Below, piece by piece: positions 12,535 to 25,114 of a stretch of 64,000 nucleotides of DNA (within the stretch, counting starts at the first letter, position 1; each line of letters starts with the position of its first letter). This DNA comes from Emydura subglobosa (Eukaryota > Chordata > Testudines > Chelidae). A program made the position numbers and the translations under genes. The DNA lies in assembly GCA_007922225.1 (NCBI GenBank), contig ML679959.1, positions 28,562,540-28,626,539 of the forward strand. Reading direction: 5' to 3'. Below the pieces are notes generated by a model that worked only from the letters and a program-made list of their open reading frames with translations, did not search any database and was not told the origin of the DNA.

Positions 12535-13552
12535 GGGGGAGTTAATTACATTAAATATCTGACAGCTGGAAAATCTGAGCCATCATTGTTCTCAGCCCCC
12601 TGCTTTCCCCTCTCCAAGCTTGTCTTCGGCGGAAGAACAGCAGGGATAAAAGAGCAGGAGCTGGGCTGGCAATACTGACTCCCGTCCCAGCACAGAGGGA
12701 ACCCTCACTGGAGGTTCCCGGCTCCCCACGCCCATCTGGGTCGAGCTCTGCACCTGAAGGGTCAAAGGCTCTCGCTGCTTCTGGGCGGTGGCTCGAGGAC
12801 CGGCGCTTGCTCAGCTTTCACCCTCTTGGAAAAAGCTGTGCTGCGTCTCTGCATGGGGACTCTGCACTCGCCGCCATCGCTACGGGGGTGAAAATACTCC
12901 TCCGAGGCCCCTCTGGGTCGCTGGGCGGGTGGGCAGGAGCTGAGGCATCCCATGGCTCCAGCCTCGAGAACGTTACCTCCGCCACTGTTCCCAGCCCTGC
13001 TGGCCCAAGAGGCAGGAGTCCCAAAGGCCAGAAGCAAACTGGGAGCCTAGCTCCAGAAGGAACCTCAGGGACCTGGCCTGCCTCCTTCCACAGCGTGAGC
13101 AATGAGACCTTTGTCTCAGTCCTGCTGCAGCTCAGAACTCTCAGGCTGGCTGTGGGGAAAGAAGGCAAAAATCCCAGGTTTCAGCCAGAATCGCCAGCTC
13201 CCAGATCCTATCCATGGGCAGTGAGCGCATGGTACCAGTGGTGGAGTCCACCTACCCCTGCCTCCTCAGCCTCACCCACCTTCCAGCTAACGAACCCTTC
13301 CAAAATGCCACCAGAGCCAGGCTACTAGCCAACGGCAAAGCCCTCGATCAACTCCATCCCTGCCCCCTCCCCACTACTGATCTAGGCCCACAGATGATGG
13401 GAAAATGCCTGAGAATCTGACTCAGGCAGGGGCAGATCATTCAGCGAAAGAGGCATTTCTGGGCATCCAAATTCACACCCCCAAGGCATAACGTTAAGCG
13501 CTATCACCAGAACGAGGCTCCTGGTTACGCTGGAGCGATTGGTCAGATTTAA

Positions 13553-13568
13553 CCCCCCCCCCCCCCCC
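13553..13568. repeat. C16 homopolymer
   Basis: Sixteen C followed by ACACACCCC. Other mononucleotide runs: G14 at 18,471-18,484 and G15 at 36,883-36,897. Confidence 0.95.
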
Positions 13569-15329
13569 ACACACCCCTCACCCCCCAGTGGGTTAGAAAG
13601 CGATTTTTATCTGACCCGTTAAAATAGTTCTCTGCTTGCACCTGACCTCAGCCCTCCCAGCACCGGAAGGGTAGCAGCCTCTTTGCCCTCCAGGACAACG
13701 TGTAAGTCAATGGACCACAGAGACTGTTTTCAACGTGGATGCTAATAAGCGGCTTAAGACCCAGAACTGACCTGCCTTCTTAACAGAATTCTTGTCCAGT
13801 GTTCACTGAGGGGAAATTCAGCTGCTGCCTGGATCTGGGTGCATCATTCGCCAATAAAGAGCTCGTGCGCTAGATGTTACCTGTGGGTTTGGCCCTTTAA
13901 TTTGGTCAGTGGCTGGCCGGAGCTATAGGCCATGCGGTGTCTTCGCCAGCAAGCTTTTTGTTTACACCTCGCAACTCACTCCGACCTGAATTTCTCCAAC
14001 CACACATCACGGCAAGCGGTGCTTGGAAAGTGGGACTTTCTGACCATTGCCCCAGTTACATTGTCTTCTCCTCGGGGAAGCAGACAGATCGGATTATCTT
14101 GCACCTGGAGCGACGAACGACGACTCTCAAACCACGCGGCTGGAGCAGCTGGCACAACCAGAAAAAACACACAAACGCCACAACAGCCTAGAACACAGCC
14201 ATGTAGGATTATGACAAAACATACACAGTAAATGCAAGCAGCATGAAACTTGCTGAACTGTTAAAAACCCAACGAAGAGCTTTCTCCCAGCTACACACAC
14301 AACAGAGGACAAACCTTAACTGAAGGAGTCTATTCCCTGAGCTGAGCGAAAGTCACTGATAAGGGCAGGCCACAAACGATGCAGAGGAAACTTCACTATT
14401 TCCAGAAGTACCTTTTAAACTGCCTGACAGGGCTGTAAATGCCCATACACACACACTTCAGTACAAATAATTAGCACCAAGAGACACTCAGTTTCTCACC
14501 AACTCCTCTGTTGTGTCTCACAATGCGCATGAGCGAGAAGTACTTTAATACAAGGCACTTTCTCTACAGCACCTTTCCTTGGTACCCGCTGGTCCCCCAT
14601 TGCCGGCAAGCACATCCACATTAAAAACACCCCCCCGAAGAAGAGAATCAGAGCATCTCCAAGTCCTCCCCATGGCCTCTCTCAGAAAGGCCTCCGTGGC
14701 TTTTTCCGAGCTGTTCACCTTTCTTCATCCAGCTGGGAAACATGCAATTATTTATATTCATTTATGTTCACACTGGCCACAGCGTGTGGTAGTAAGTGGG
14801 TTAAGATCCAGTGTGGTAAATGGATTAAATGGCACGGCAGCGCGTTGCAGTCTGCATGTTTAGAGTATGACGTAATACAGGCAACAGAAATTCTCCTGTC
14901 CAAGGGATATGCAGATTGTCCAGACGCAGCAGCAGCTGGCTTGGCTGCCAATGATCCAGTGGGTGATGAGTCCTACATCCCCTCCCTCCACGCCCCCCTT
15001 TATGCATATGCCCCCTTCTTTCCTGCAGAGTCTAAACAGACATTTAACCACCCCGGAGGCTCATGGCATCTCTGCACACAGAGGTAAACGGTCACCTGAA
15101 CCGCCCGGGACAGGAGCCATGCTGAACTTTGGGCTCTGATATGTGGCACCACTGCAGCAGGCGGCTAATGCTCTGAAGAGCCTGGCTGCAGGTAGCTAGT
15201 GCGCTCGCATGTCAGTAACCTCCGGTTTGCAAGGATCTGCGAAGCGGGACGTTTGGTTTTCAAGACACTCCAGCCTTCCTGAAGAAGATCGCCTCCAGCT
15301 GGCGAAGACATCAGCAGCACATCACCTTT

Positions 15330-15672
15330 TCCACCCCTAGATCTCAAACCGCTGCACCAAGCAGAGTGCATATCATGATCCCCATGTTACAGGTGGGGAA
15401 ACAGAGGCACAGAGAGCAGAAGGCTCTGAAAAGCAGAGGCCTGCATTTTTAAAGGGATTTAGGCATTGCCCAGCCAATGGAATTTGAGCTCCTAAAGGAG
15501 TCGTAGGTTCCTAAATCAGCTCAGCATGGTGACACTGAGTGCAGCAATGGCTACATACCTCTAAAACCCGGGCCAAAGTGACTGGCCCAAGGAGTCACAG
15601 TGCAATGAGTGTATCATGGTCCGTCGGAACTCAGTCCTCTTGAATCCCACTCCTGTGCCCTATCTGCTGGGC
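15330..15672 (-). mobile_element. MIR/CORE-type SINE split by an insertion
   Basis: Left part has GGGGAAACAGAGGCACAGAG; right part resumes with AAGTGACTGGCCCAAGG and the head region to about 15,672. Roughly 15,427-15,570 does not belong to the SINE and contains TTTTTAAAGGGATTTAGGCA, resembling the palindromic element at 50,379. Confidence 0.75.
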
Positions 15673-15679
15673 CAAAATC

Positions 15680-17190
15680 CCTCCTCCTGATTTACAGCAG
15701 GGCTGGGGGTGGTGCTCTGGCCTTGTTCGGGTAGGGAGAGGGGAGGAGAGGAAGGGGAGGAAGAGCTTGCAAATTCCATAGCTGTGTGAACCGGCTCCCC
15801 CGATGTTCATAGCATCCATCAACCTCAAACCCAGCTTTGAAGCAAAAATGTTCTGCACCAGCTCTTATCTCAGCCCGTCTCTGCAAAGCCCCGGTAATGC
15901 AGCCAGGAGTTTTGGCCTACAGTTTCCTTTCGTTAAGCAATAGGAATTATGTAATGAAATTGAAGAGGCTCTCCCACGTTTGCAGAATGCTGGTACTTGG
16001 AAAGGGCTGGCTGAATTATTAAGTCAGCAGCTCTAGGCAAGCATAGGATCATCAGGATACAAACAAGGAGCCTGACATGTAAACAGCCTTGTCATTAATT
16101 ACTGCAGCCCCACCTTTCCACTTTCTCCCCCGTAGGAACTGGACAAGAAGGAAAGCGTGGCTGTAAAATGGAGAATTGAACTCTCGCTCGCCCCGCGGGG
16201 CAGATACTACACTCCGCAAGCTTTACCATACTGCACTGACAACGTGCCTCAAAACTCTGACCCGAAAGGCCCACCTCTATGGACAGCGACGTTATGGCCT
16301 CAAGCTACGTTCACTCTTCCCCCTTTCTGCTGAGATGGTCAGGAATGATGCCAGTTGCAATGGTGGTTTTCACCACTTGGGACATCTAAGTAGTGGACTA
16401 AGCTTACCAAACTCATTTCATTGTACCACAAGACACCCTTTGGATGGAAATGACCATCAGTCATTATCAATGGCCGGAGGTGGTGTGGAATAAAGGACTT
16501 TATGGTTAAGAAGTGCCATAACTCATTGCTAAATCTCCTAACCTGTCCAGTTCCCTGAAAAGCAGTTGCGCCAAAATCCATATTTCCTACTCTCCAAAGG
16601 ACTAATTTCCACCAACTCAAAAGGCATCAAATTCCAGCCCTTTGCTAGAGCTTCAAATTTTCACACTCTGGTTTCAGACACCTCATGAGTTTCCTTCCAA
16701 CTGGTCCAAAATACAAGGTGTTTGTTCTTAAATGTGCTAGGATCAGTCAGCACGACCGTCTGATTACATTCAGGCTCCAAGATGTCTCAGATCTTTTTTA
16801 ATGTATAAAGATGAAATTAAGCAGATGGTTGTAAAGCTTTTGGGTTTGCAGTTTTCTTCTTGGAAAAAGCTCTTGTTAATCCCAGTTCCAGAAATAATCT
16901 CAGGCATGGTCCTCAGTGTTGGAAGGTAGCATCTTCTAAATATCTTTGATCACCCTGTTTCACAGACAGCAGAGAGTGCCCGATGCATTGTTTACAACGT
17001 ACTGCAAAGTCACTCCCAATACGTTGAGTAAAGCTCGTAACAATGGCAGGATTTCACTCTCTTTCTTCAGGATTTTCTATATTTAACTAATGAATTCCAT
17101 CTCAGCTCAGCTGTATAGTTCTTTCCTGGTCCTTCCTAGAGTCTCTCCCCATTAAAGTTTCTGCCACTGCTTCCTGAAGGTATCGGTCTA
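15680..17190 (-). other. Intronic DNA, nothing recognised
   Basis: No repeat, RNA gene or coding segment that I can name. Confidence 0.45.
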
Positions 17191-17194
17191 TTTT

Positions 17195-17405
17195 AGGTAC
17201 TTATATGGCCCTCCATCGCTGTATCTGAGTGCCTCACAATCCTTAATGTATCATCCTCACAGCACCCTTGTGGTGAAAGGTAGGGCTGTCATCCCCATTG
17301 TACAGAGGGGAACTGAGGCAAAGACAGACTAAGTGGTTTGCCCGAGGTCACACAGGCAGTTTGTGGCAGAACATGGGTCCCCTGAGACCCATGTTGGTGC
17401 CCAAG
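17195..17405 (-). mobile_element. MIR/CORE-type SINE
   Basis: CATCCCCATTGTACAGAGG and AACTGAGGCAAAGACAGAC, followed by GGTTTGCCCGAGGTCACAC and a decayed tRNA-like head. Confidence 0.85.
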
Positions 17406-17713
17406 TCACTTTTCCTCTCTGTTGCCTACCAGACCTTCTGCCTGGCTGATGCAGAGAACCCTTCCTGGTCCTTCTCCTGACCCTTCATCTTCCTCTCTGA
17501 GCAGGTTCTCTCTTCTAGGAAGTGTTATCTCAAAACTGCACCTGACTCAGCTAGTCAGCCAGAGCCCTGACATCCCAGAACCAGTCCCTGTTACAGCACT
17601 GCTTTACGAGAGTAAATGAGCTAGAGACAGAAAGAGGAACAAGAAAACATTCTACACATGCATTAGAAGAAGAAGAAGTCAAGGACAGGGTAGGCCCATT
17701 GCTCAATGAGGGG

Positions 17714-18336
17714 GAGTCAATGGTGTAATACTATCACCAAAAAAGCAAACATCATTCTGGGCTGTATCAGTGGGTGTAAGCAAGACACGAGCAGTAATTC
17801 TTCCGCTGTATTTCTGTGCTGATCAGGCCTCATCTGGAGCTCTGGGCACCACATTCCAGTAAAGATGTGGACAAAGTGGAGAAAGTCCAGAGGAGAGCAA
17901 GAAAAATGATTAAAGGTCTAGAAAATATGACCTATGCGGGAAGATTGAAAAAACTGAGTTTTTTTAGTCTGGAGAAGAGCAGACTGAGGGGGCACATGAT
18001 AACAGTTTTCAAGTGCATAAAAGGTTGTTACAAGGAGGAGGGAGAAAAAATGTCCTCAACCTCTGAGGACAGGACAAGAAGCAATGGGCTTAAATTGCAG
18101 CAAGGCAGGTTTAGGTTGAACATTAGGAAAAACCTCCGAACTGTCAGGGTAGTTAAGAACTGGAATAAATTGCCTTCGGAGGCTGTGGAATCTCCATCAT
18201 TGGAGATTCTTAAGAGCAGGTTAGACAAACACCTGCCGGGGTGGTCTAGATAACGCTTGGTCCTGCCATAAGTGCAGGGGACTGGACTAGAGCACCTCAC
18301 AAGGTCCCTTCCAATCCTACGATTCTATGATTCCAT
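17714..18336 (+). mobile_element. CR1 LINE 3' end
   Basis: The C-terminal part of ORF2 ([77 protein letters not shown]) is open for about 145 codons, followed by the 3'UTR and the GATTCTATGATTC terminus. 5'-truncated, as usual for CR1. Confidence 0.92.
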
Positions 18337-18344
18337 TTTAGAAG

Positions 18345-20130
18345 CCATAAACTAACAGCATTTAGTTTGAGTCCCTTCTTGTATCAACTGGTGTTTGAAA
18401 CACTGGCCTTTCTCCATCCCCTCTTCCACTATCCCTCTGTAATATGAAGCAAGCTTTTTCTATAAAAACTGGGGGGGGGGGGGGAATTATTAAGAGAATA
18501 CGTCCTTAATTTTGAGACATTTATGTTTCTTGGCCTGCATGTTTTCAGCATCACGCTGCCAAGCGCTCCTTGCTGCTTGGAAGGCTGACAAAATGTGCTC
18601 AGCCATAAACAAACGAACTTCAACTCCCCCGGCAGGCTTTAACAAAAAAAAAAGTTGGACAGTTGTTAATATGGTAAAGCTTTTTAACTAGAATTTTAAA
18701 CACTGGGAACCTATCATGTAAACAGAGTAAAAAGACAACCTGGCAAGCTCTTTGACACTGTCCTTGCTAGTTGTAGCTAAATAATATTAGCCATCCATTC
18801 TAGTCACCTGTTCAGCAAAAGGTGGAGGGCAAAAATAAAGAAGCAAGTCAGCATTCAGTTTGATTTATCTGCAAATGCAAATGAATCACTTGCTTTAAGG
18901 ATAAAGCCAGGATGAATTCAGGGCTCATGCCATCTCTCTCTGGAGCAGAGAAATGACAGAAGTGGGGAAAAATTCCATCCCACCGTTTTCTAAATGTATG
19001 AGAAGGTTCGGGGAGACTCGGCCAGAACATCACGTCTTCCACACATGAGATGGTAATTCCAAAGCAGTTGGATCCATGAAGACATCTAGTATGGAAGGAG
19101 TCTGAGCTGCACAGTTCAGGGCTGCTTACACATTTGGAAATGGAGAAGGAATTCAGAACGGCAGAAATCTAATCGTCCAGTGTGGAGTTTGAGAAAGACA
19201 TTTGATCTAAAGGACTGATCCAAAGCCCAGGGAAGTCAATGAGAGTCTTTCCACTGCTTTCAAAAGGTGTTAGATCTGCTAAATAAATAAAGTCAATTTA
19301 TATTAAAAAAGTCCAAGCTCCCTCAGAGGAAGAGAATGGTGATAGACTTCCTCTGTCTGGCTCAGATAACTCTAACACTTGAGAAGACTTCGCTTTATAT
19401 ATAAGAGAACACAGACAACTCGGCAAGACACTAAGGAATTCAGCCTTCAGCTCCGGTTACTGTCTCGATGGCGTTAGGAAGCCCCTCCAGATGCAGGCAG
19501 CTCAGACTCCGTGATGTCATCTTATTTTGCTGGGCCCTGAATCAGAAACCTAGTCCCCTGCCCTTTGTGGTTGGAGGTTCTTCTCAGCCCTAGGCCTTCA
19601 GTTTAGTAATACCCGGCAATTTGCAGCCTGCACTCTGGAATTCATCCTGATTTTCCAAATTTTGCATACCACATAGAGAAACGCAACATTTCCTGTGCCT
19701 GTTACTGAACTGCTATTCAGTTCACACAGGCCTGCGCACTGGGTGTCAGGGAACCTGGCAATGTCAGCATTGCCTCTGAATAAAAATTCAAGCCACCCCT
19801 GCGATTATTCAGGGATCCTTTTGATGCCCAATGCAACCTCCTCGGTGATTTCAGCATCTCTGGAAGGAAACGCTGCTCTTAACCTTGTCCCACTTTTCCT
19901 GCTTGTCTTACATTTTGCACACCCTGTCACTGCTAACACTGGCCATATTCATCCTCTGGTCTGTACCCATAAAAAGATTGCTAGGTAGGAAGGACCAGTT
20001 TTACCCCACTCCCCAGCCGTGAAGAGATGTATGGATCCATTTTCCACCCTTGGTCTATGTAACTTTATGCACAACCTTGAGCTCAAATACACATTTGCCT
20101 CCACTTTGCAGATTGTTCAAAAGAAAGGTC
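18345..20130 (-). other. Intronic DNA, nothing recognised except a MITE scrap
   Basis: A short string near 19,213-19,250 (ACTGATCCAAAGCCCAGGGA) resembles one end of a palindromic MITE; a similar scrap lies near 46,333. Confidence 0.4.
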
Positions 20131-20321
20131 AAAACAACGAGAATCCTGTAGCACCTTAAAGACTAACAAATTTCATCAAACAAAGACATCAGATGTGACG
20201 TCTGACAAAGTGGGTTGCAGCCCATGAAAGCTTATGCCCGCAGAAATGTGTTAGTCTTTAAGGTGCTACAGGTCTCTGGTTGTTTTTGCTGTATACAGAC
20301 TAACATGGCCACCCCTCTGGA
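20131..20321. mobile_element. Turtle-type palindromic MITE
   Basis: Inverted arms 20,131-20,169 and 20,248-20,286 pair over about 38 bases (CCTGTAGCACCTTAAAGACT against AGTCTTTAAGGTGCTACAGG). The right side continues into ACAGACTAACATGGCCACCC. The outer left end is missing. I recognise this family as common in turtles; superfamily not assigned. Confidence 0.8.
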
Positions 20322-20324
20322 ACT

Positions 20325-23300
20325 TTTCACAAAAGAAAGGTGTAATTCCCTCCTTCCCTCCCCCCCTCCCCCCCCCACACACACACTACAATTACTGATG
20401 CAACACTGCACTGTGGGGAGAAATAATTCTTACACAACTCTACACGGAGGGGTAACCATTTAGCAGAAGACACTTGAAATTGAGTCTTTGATGTTTTAGA
20501 TTTTAGTTTGCAGAGAACTTAAAACATGAGACAGCGATTGTATGTGGAATATATTGTGTATTGGTGACTCAGTCACACCCACACCCACCAAAGCACTGGG
20601 AACAGCACCCAGAAATTTTCCAATCTGTCCAGAAATGCTCTTTGAGTACAAACAAACAGGCAGAACAAATCACAAACCCCCAAGTGTTCACACACTATGC
20701 AAGATACCATCTGGTAACAACAACAACTGCATTTCTTCATTATTGGACCTGCTCCCTTTCCTGCATCTTTCCTCCGTTGTCAGGAATTCCTGAGAATTCT
20801 GCCATGGGAATAAAACAATCTTCCAAGCGTGTGCACGCACAAAATGAAAGAGGCTAGTCACTTTAATTGCTTTTTATTGGGATCAAAATAATGGCTTGGC
20901 TTCTCCATGTCAATAGACACTAAGTCTTATTTATCCAAACATCGAGGATATCACACTAAGAGAAATCCACCAGTCCAGCAATTTGAGACAACCAAAAACC
21001 CTGTGGCCTGGAGAAGTGAAATTTAATTACTTCTCACGGTTATGGTTCTCACATGCACTTAAAAATCCTGGATCCTTTCACTGACTGACTCACATCTGAT
21101 CTGATGCGGACCATGAAAACCTCCCTCTTTTCTCACGTTTTCTTCCCAGAAAAGGAGACATAATGGAAGAGGTCTGCAAAATTATGTGGCGAGCTCCACT
21201 AACCAGTTGCATCTCCAGGGGTAAGTATATAGGTGAGAAACAGCAAGGACAATAAAACTTTGGGACGTGTAGATTTTCCTATCAGGTGACCTAATTTGAT
21301 ATCAAAGTTGCACCTCACATTTTGTTTTTTTTTAGTCCAAGGAACCTGAAAATAATTCACTGACTTGGAGTCAGGGAAAGCTGTAGAATGCATGTCTGGG
21401 AATGTGACCTTGTTTCAAATCAAATGAAATTGGTATAAATCAGACTGGAATTTACAACAACCCTCCTGCCTTCTGAACAAGCTATTCCTGTTAAGAGCCC
21501 GATCCTGAGACATGTCCAGATCCTCAACTCTGCTGAAACCAGCAGCTCAGGCAGCTGGGCATTTTCCAGGAGGTTTGCAGTCTCTTGCAGATCAGGCCCT
21601 CAGTGTGGAGCAGACACTTCGTGTGAATCTTTGGCACTCTCAGCACCCGATGGCGTGGAACCAGAAAGGAGGTGTTTGAAAGAAAGAAGGTACTTGAGTA
21701 ATGGGCATCCTTCAAAAGGCAGGGTCAGGAAGTGCGTCAGCAGTGCTAGCTGCAAGGCGCAAACAGTTAGTCAAAAAGATGTCAGGGCTGTTGGCTAAAT
21801 GTGTATGTGCTGGAACTGGCAGTATGGGTGCCTGCCCATAAACACTGTGGGTGAAATCCTGGCCTCACTGAAGTCAGTGGCTAAGCGCCCACTGGATTTC
21901 AGTGTAGCCTGGATGTCATCCTATCCCTGTAATGTTAACCCAATCCTCAACGCCCCAGCAGAGGCGCCGATAACCTTGACTTTTGTTTCCGTCACTTTAA
22001 AAAGCGTCTTAGCCTAAACTTTGCTCTGCACAAGGGAACAGCAAACTGCTTTATGTTATTCACATCAACTCACTGCATCGGTCAGGATAAAAATAGCCAT
22101 GCAGAAGGTGCTGGGATTTATTCCAGCACACACAAGCCAATGTTCATATAAATCAGTAAATCATACACCTACCATCATCTCCCACGCCCGACACACCTCC
22201 TTCATCTTGGCAAGACAAATTCAAAGGAAAACACACGGACATCCTCTGCATGCTTCTTGTGCAGGGATTTAAACATTCCCGTGGATGAGAATGACTTCAG
22301 CTGAGACTTGGAATAGTGACAAGGGCTCTGCTGCTCCTCCAGGGGTTGACAACCAGCTGAAGAATCTGTGTATCACCAAGAATCTTCACACACCTCCAGA
22401 AGGGCTGCTCCTAATGGAGATGCCGAAAGAGAGAAATGCTACCCTTCCTCCTGAAACTACTCTCTCTTTTGAATGACTGGCATGATGCCGCGGCCTTCCC
22501 CGTGCTCCTTTCCACCACAGGGCCTCAGAACAATCTTTCTCTCTGGCTAGATTTTTCTTAAAAAGTCACCTGTCACCAGGCCATCGGAGTACCTTTGGGG
22601 TACGTCTACACAGTGGCTGGGAGCACGCTTCCAAGCATGCACAGAGACACACACGGGCGCTGCGTGAACTAGTGCACTAAAAATAACCAGGTGGCTGCAG
22701 CTGCGTGGGAAGCAGTGTGGGCTCGCAATCCCACCTGGCCACCCAAGCTGCCTCCCATGCATTTGCGTCTATGCTCCAGATGAAGGTGGGTCTTTTCGGT
22801 CGCCTGCCAGACTGGATCGGTGTTGCCATTTCTACTTTGAATAGAACTGTATCGCTTCCACGGATGCAGCAGCTAAAGCAGCTACAGCCAGAGCCTTAGG
22901 GGAGAAGCCTTCAGTTAGGTAAATGTGATCCGGTCCCATGTGTTGGATGAACACACTGTGTAGATCAGCCCTCCTGAAGGAAATATCTGTTGGTCAATCG
23001 GTTCCCGGTGTTCTATTTTGGGCAGAAACCACCCCGTCCAGCTGGGGAATTCGCAGGGGTGGGAAAACTGGAATATACATGAAACTTCCTGGGACACAAA
23101 CCTCAAAGGACTTTGCAGTGGCGAATGTTTGACTCAGCAAAGGAACAGGTGTAACCCCAGAGCCTGTGGGAAATGGGAAAAAATGTGCAATTGTGGTATG
23201 GCCAGTGTCCAAGACAGGGAGCATAACCCAAAAGGAAGCTAAATATAGACAGCTTTCCTGCTTTAGCAGAGTATAACGAGGTTTTCCTGAATGAGCACGG

Positions 23301-23425
23301 AGCACGTGAACTGGCTGAGAGATAACACTCCCTGTGTTATGCCGTCTCAGCAATGGCGAATTCATTTCTCTGTCTACCATTTGCCTCCCATAAAACACCA
23401 CCGTTTACTGGCCCTGAGAGAGCCA
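20325..23425 (-). other. Intronic DNA with MITE fragments
   Basis: GGGTGAAATCCTGGCCTCAC at 21,845-21,864 matches the end of the 1.2 kb MITE, and GGGGTACGTCTACACAGTGG at 22,597 matches another family. Otherwise unremarkable. Confidence 0.45.
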
Positions 23426-23429
23426 GGGC

Positions 23430-23549
23430 AGGATTTTCGAAAGCACCCAGGGTTGGCATAACTCTGCTTCCACTGAAGAAGTGACTCACGCTCCTATAGA
23501 CTTGAAGGGAAGCAGAGTCGGGTCGCTGCTGAGTGCTTTCGAAAATCTT
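23430..23549. mobile_element. Palindromic MITE (GATTTTCGAAAGCAC ends)
   Basis: Left GGATTTTCGAAAGCACCCA and right TGAGTGCTTTCGAAAATC pair closely. Inner GGCATAACTCTGCTTCC and GGAAGCAGAGTCGGGT extend the hairpin. The core has GTGACTCACGCTCC. Confidence 0.7.
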
Positions 23550-24227
23550 GTTCTTAGTCTCAGCTCAGAAATTCAGTTCAAGTCAGTTTAATCCAGCAGG
23601 ATGTACAAGTAAGTAAGGGCACTAGTTAACCAGTGACAGCCGAATCAGATTGCTCGGAAGAGTGGTTCTACTCTGAAAAGGGACAGGGCATGTGGTGATC
23701 CACACTTGCTGTCTCAGCATGACTCCAGTTCGGATGGGCACAGTTTACACGTGTAGAGATTACCCTTTCCGAACAGCCAATGCAGCTAATTGAACCTGGG
23801 CTCGGCATCAAATCGGGTTCCTTCCTTCTCATGTATTATTTGCAAACTGTACCCTCGGTGACATCTGTGCAACTCCATTCCCGTCCATCGGTTTGCAGAG
23901 TTGTATCTAACCGGGACCATTTGTTAAAGGATGCACAAGGAGAAGTGGAATCCAACTCGCTCTCTCTTCGTTATGAAGAAGTACTCTGAACACAGCTAAC
24001 TAGTCTAGTCCACAAGCAGTTGGTTTGCTACTGTTTAAATTATCACCCTTCATGATACAAATTCCTTACAAGTGAAATATAAGTAGCTAATAATATATTT
24101 GGACCTTGTATTTATTCTCCAGACTGAATAATGCACAATTTCCAGCAGTGGGTTAACTTGGGCTGTGGCAACATTTGTGACACAGCCGAGTCCATTCAGT
24201 TCATCCGTATTTATTCCACCTTTATTT

Positions 24228-25110
24228 ACAGGTTCAGAGATTTCAGGCTAGAAGGGACAATTGTGATTCTGTAGCCTGACCTCCTGTCTAATACAGGCCA
24301 GAGACCGTCCTCAAAATAATTCCTAGTGCAGAGCTTTTAGACAAACATCCATCTTGATTTAAAAATGATCAGGGATGGAGAATCCACCACAAACTTTGGT
24401 ACATTGTTCCAACCGTTAATTGCCCTCATTGTTAAAATTTTATTTCCAGTCTGAATTTGTCCAGCTTCAATTTCCAGTCATTTGATCGTGTTGTACCTTC
24501 TCTGCTAGACTGAAGAGCCCATTATTAAATATATTTCCCCATGTAGATACTCCTAGACTGTAGTCAAGTCAACCTTCACTTTTCTTTTTTAAGATGAATA
24601 GTTTGAGCTCTTTGAGTCTATCATGGTAAGGCAGGTTTTCTAAGCCTTTAATCATTCTCTTGACTCTTCTCTGAACCTTCTCCAATTTATCAACATCCTT
24701 CTTGAACTGTGGGCACCAGAACGGGACACATTATTCCAGCAGTGGTCACACCAGTGCCAAATTGAGAGGTGAGATACCTCTCTGCTCCTACTCAAGACTC
24801 CCCTGTTCATGCATCCAAGGATCCCATTAGCTCTTTTGGCCACAGTGTCACGCTAGAAGCTCATGTTCAGCTGATTCTCCACCACAACATCCAAATATTT
24901 TTCAAGGTCACTGCTTCCCAGGATAGAGTCCCCCGTCCTGTAAGCATGGCCTACCTACATCCTTTGTTCCTAGATATATAGATTTAGCCATATTAAAAGG
25001 TGCATTCTTTGCTAGTGCCCAATTAACAAAGAGATCGAGATTGCCCTGAATCAATCACGTGTCTCTGTCCACATTCGGTGAGAGTTTGTCAATAGTTTAC
25101 ATACTCCTAC
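24228..25110 (-). mobile_element. Old CR1/L3-like LINE 3' end, minus strand
   Basis: Inverted 3'UTR (CAGAGATTTCAGGCTAGAAG, GTAGCCTGACCTCCTGTCTA) followed on the minus strand by a strongly decayed ORF2 C-terminus and perhaps further upstream sequence. Many indels mean no frame survives. The right boundary is uncertain. Confidence 0.75.
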
Positions 25111-25114
25111 AGCG

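Larger units (their letters stand above)
11570..15325 (-). other. GC-richer intronic stretch without recognised genes
   Basis: Noticeably richer in G+C, with several open frames of 90-170 codons on both strands (for example 11,764-12,249 and 12,807-13,328) that overlap one another and show no domain, as expected where stop codons are rarer. It could hold a regulatory element or lncRNA, but nothing visible proves it. Confidence 0.4.

Noticed and set aside
12807..13328. Overlapping open frames of 115-173 codons on both strands (also 11,764-12,249)
   Set aside because: They lie in a GC-richer stretch, overlap in several frames and show no family resemblance.
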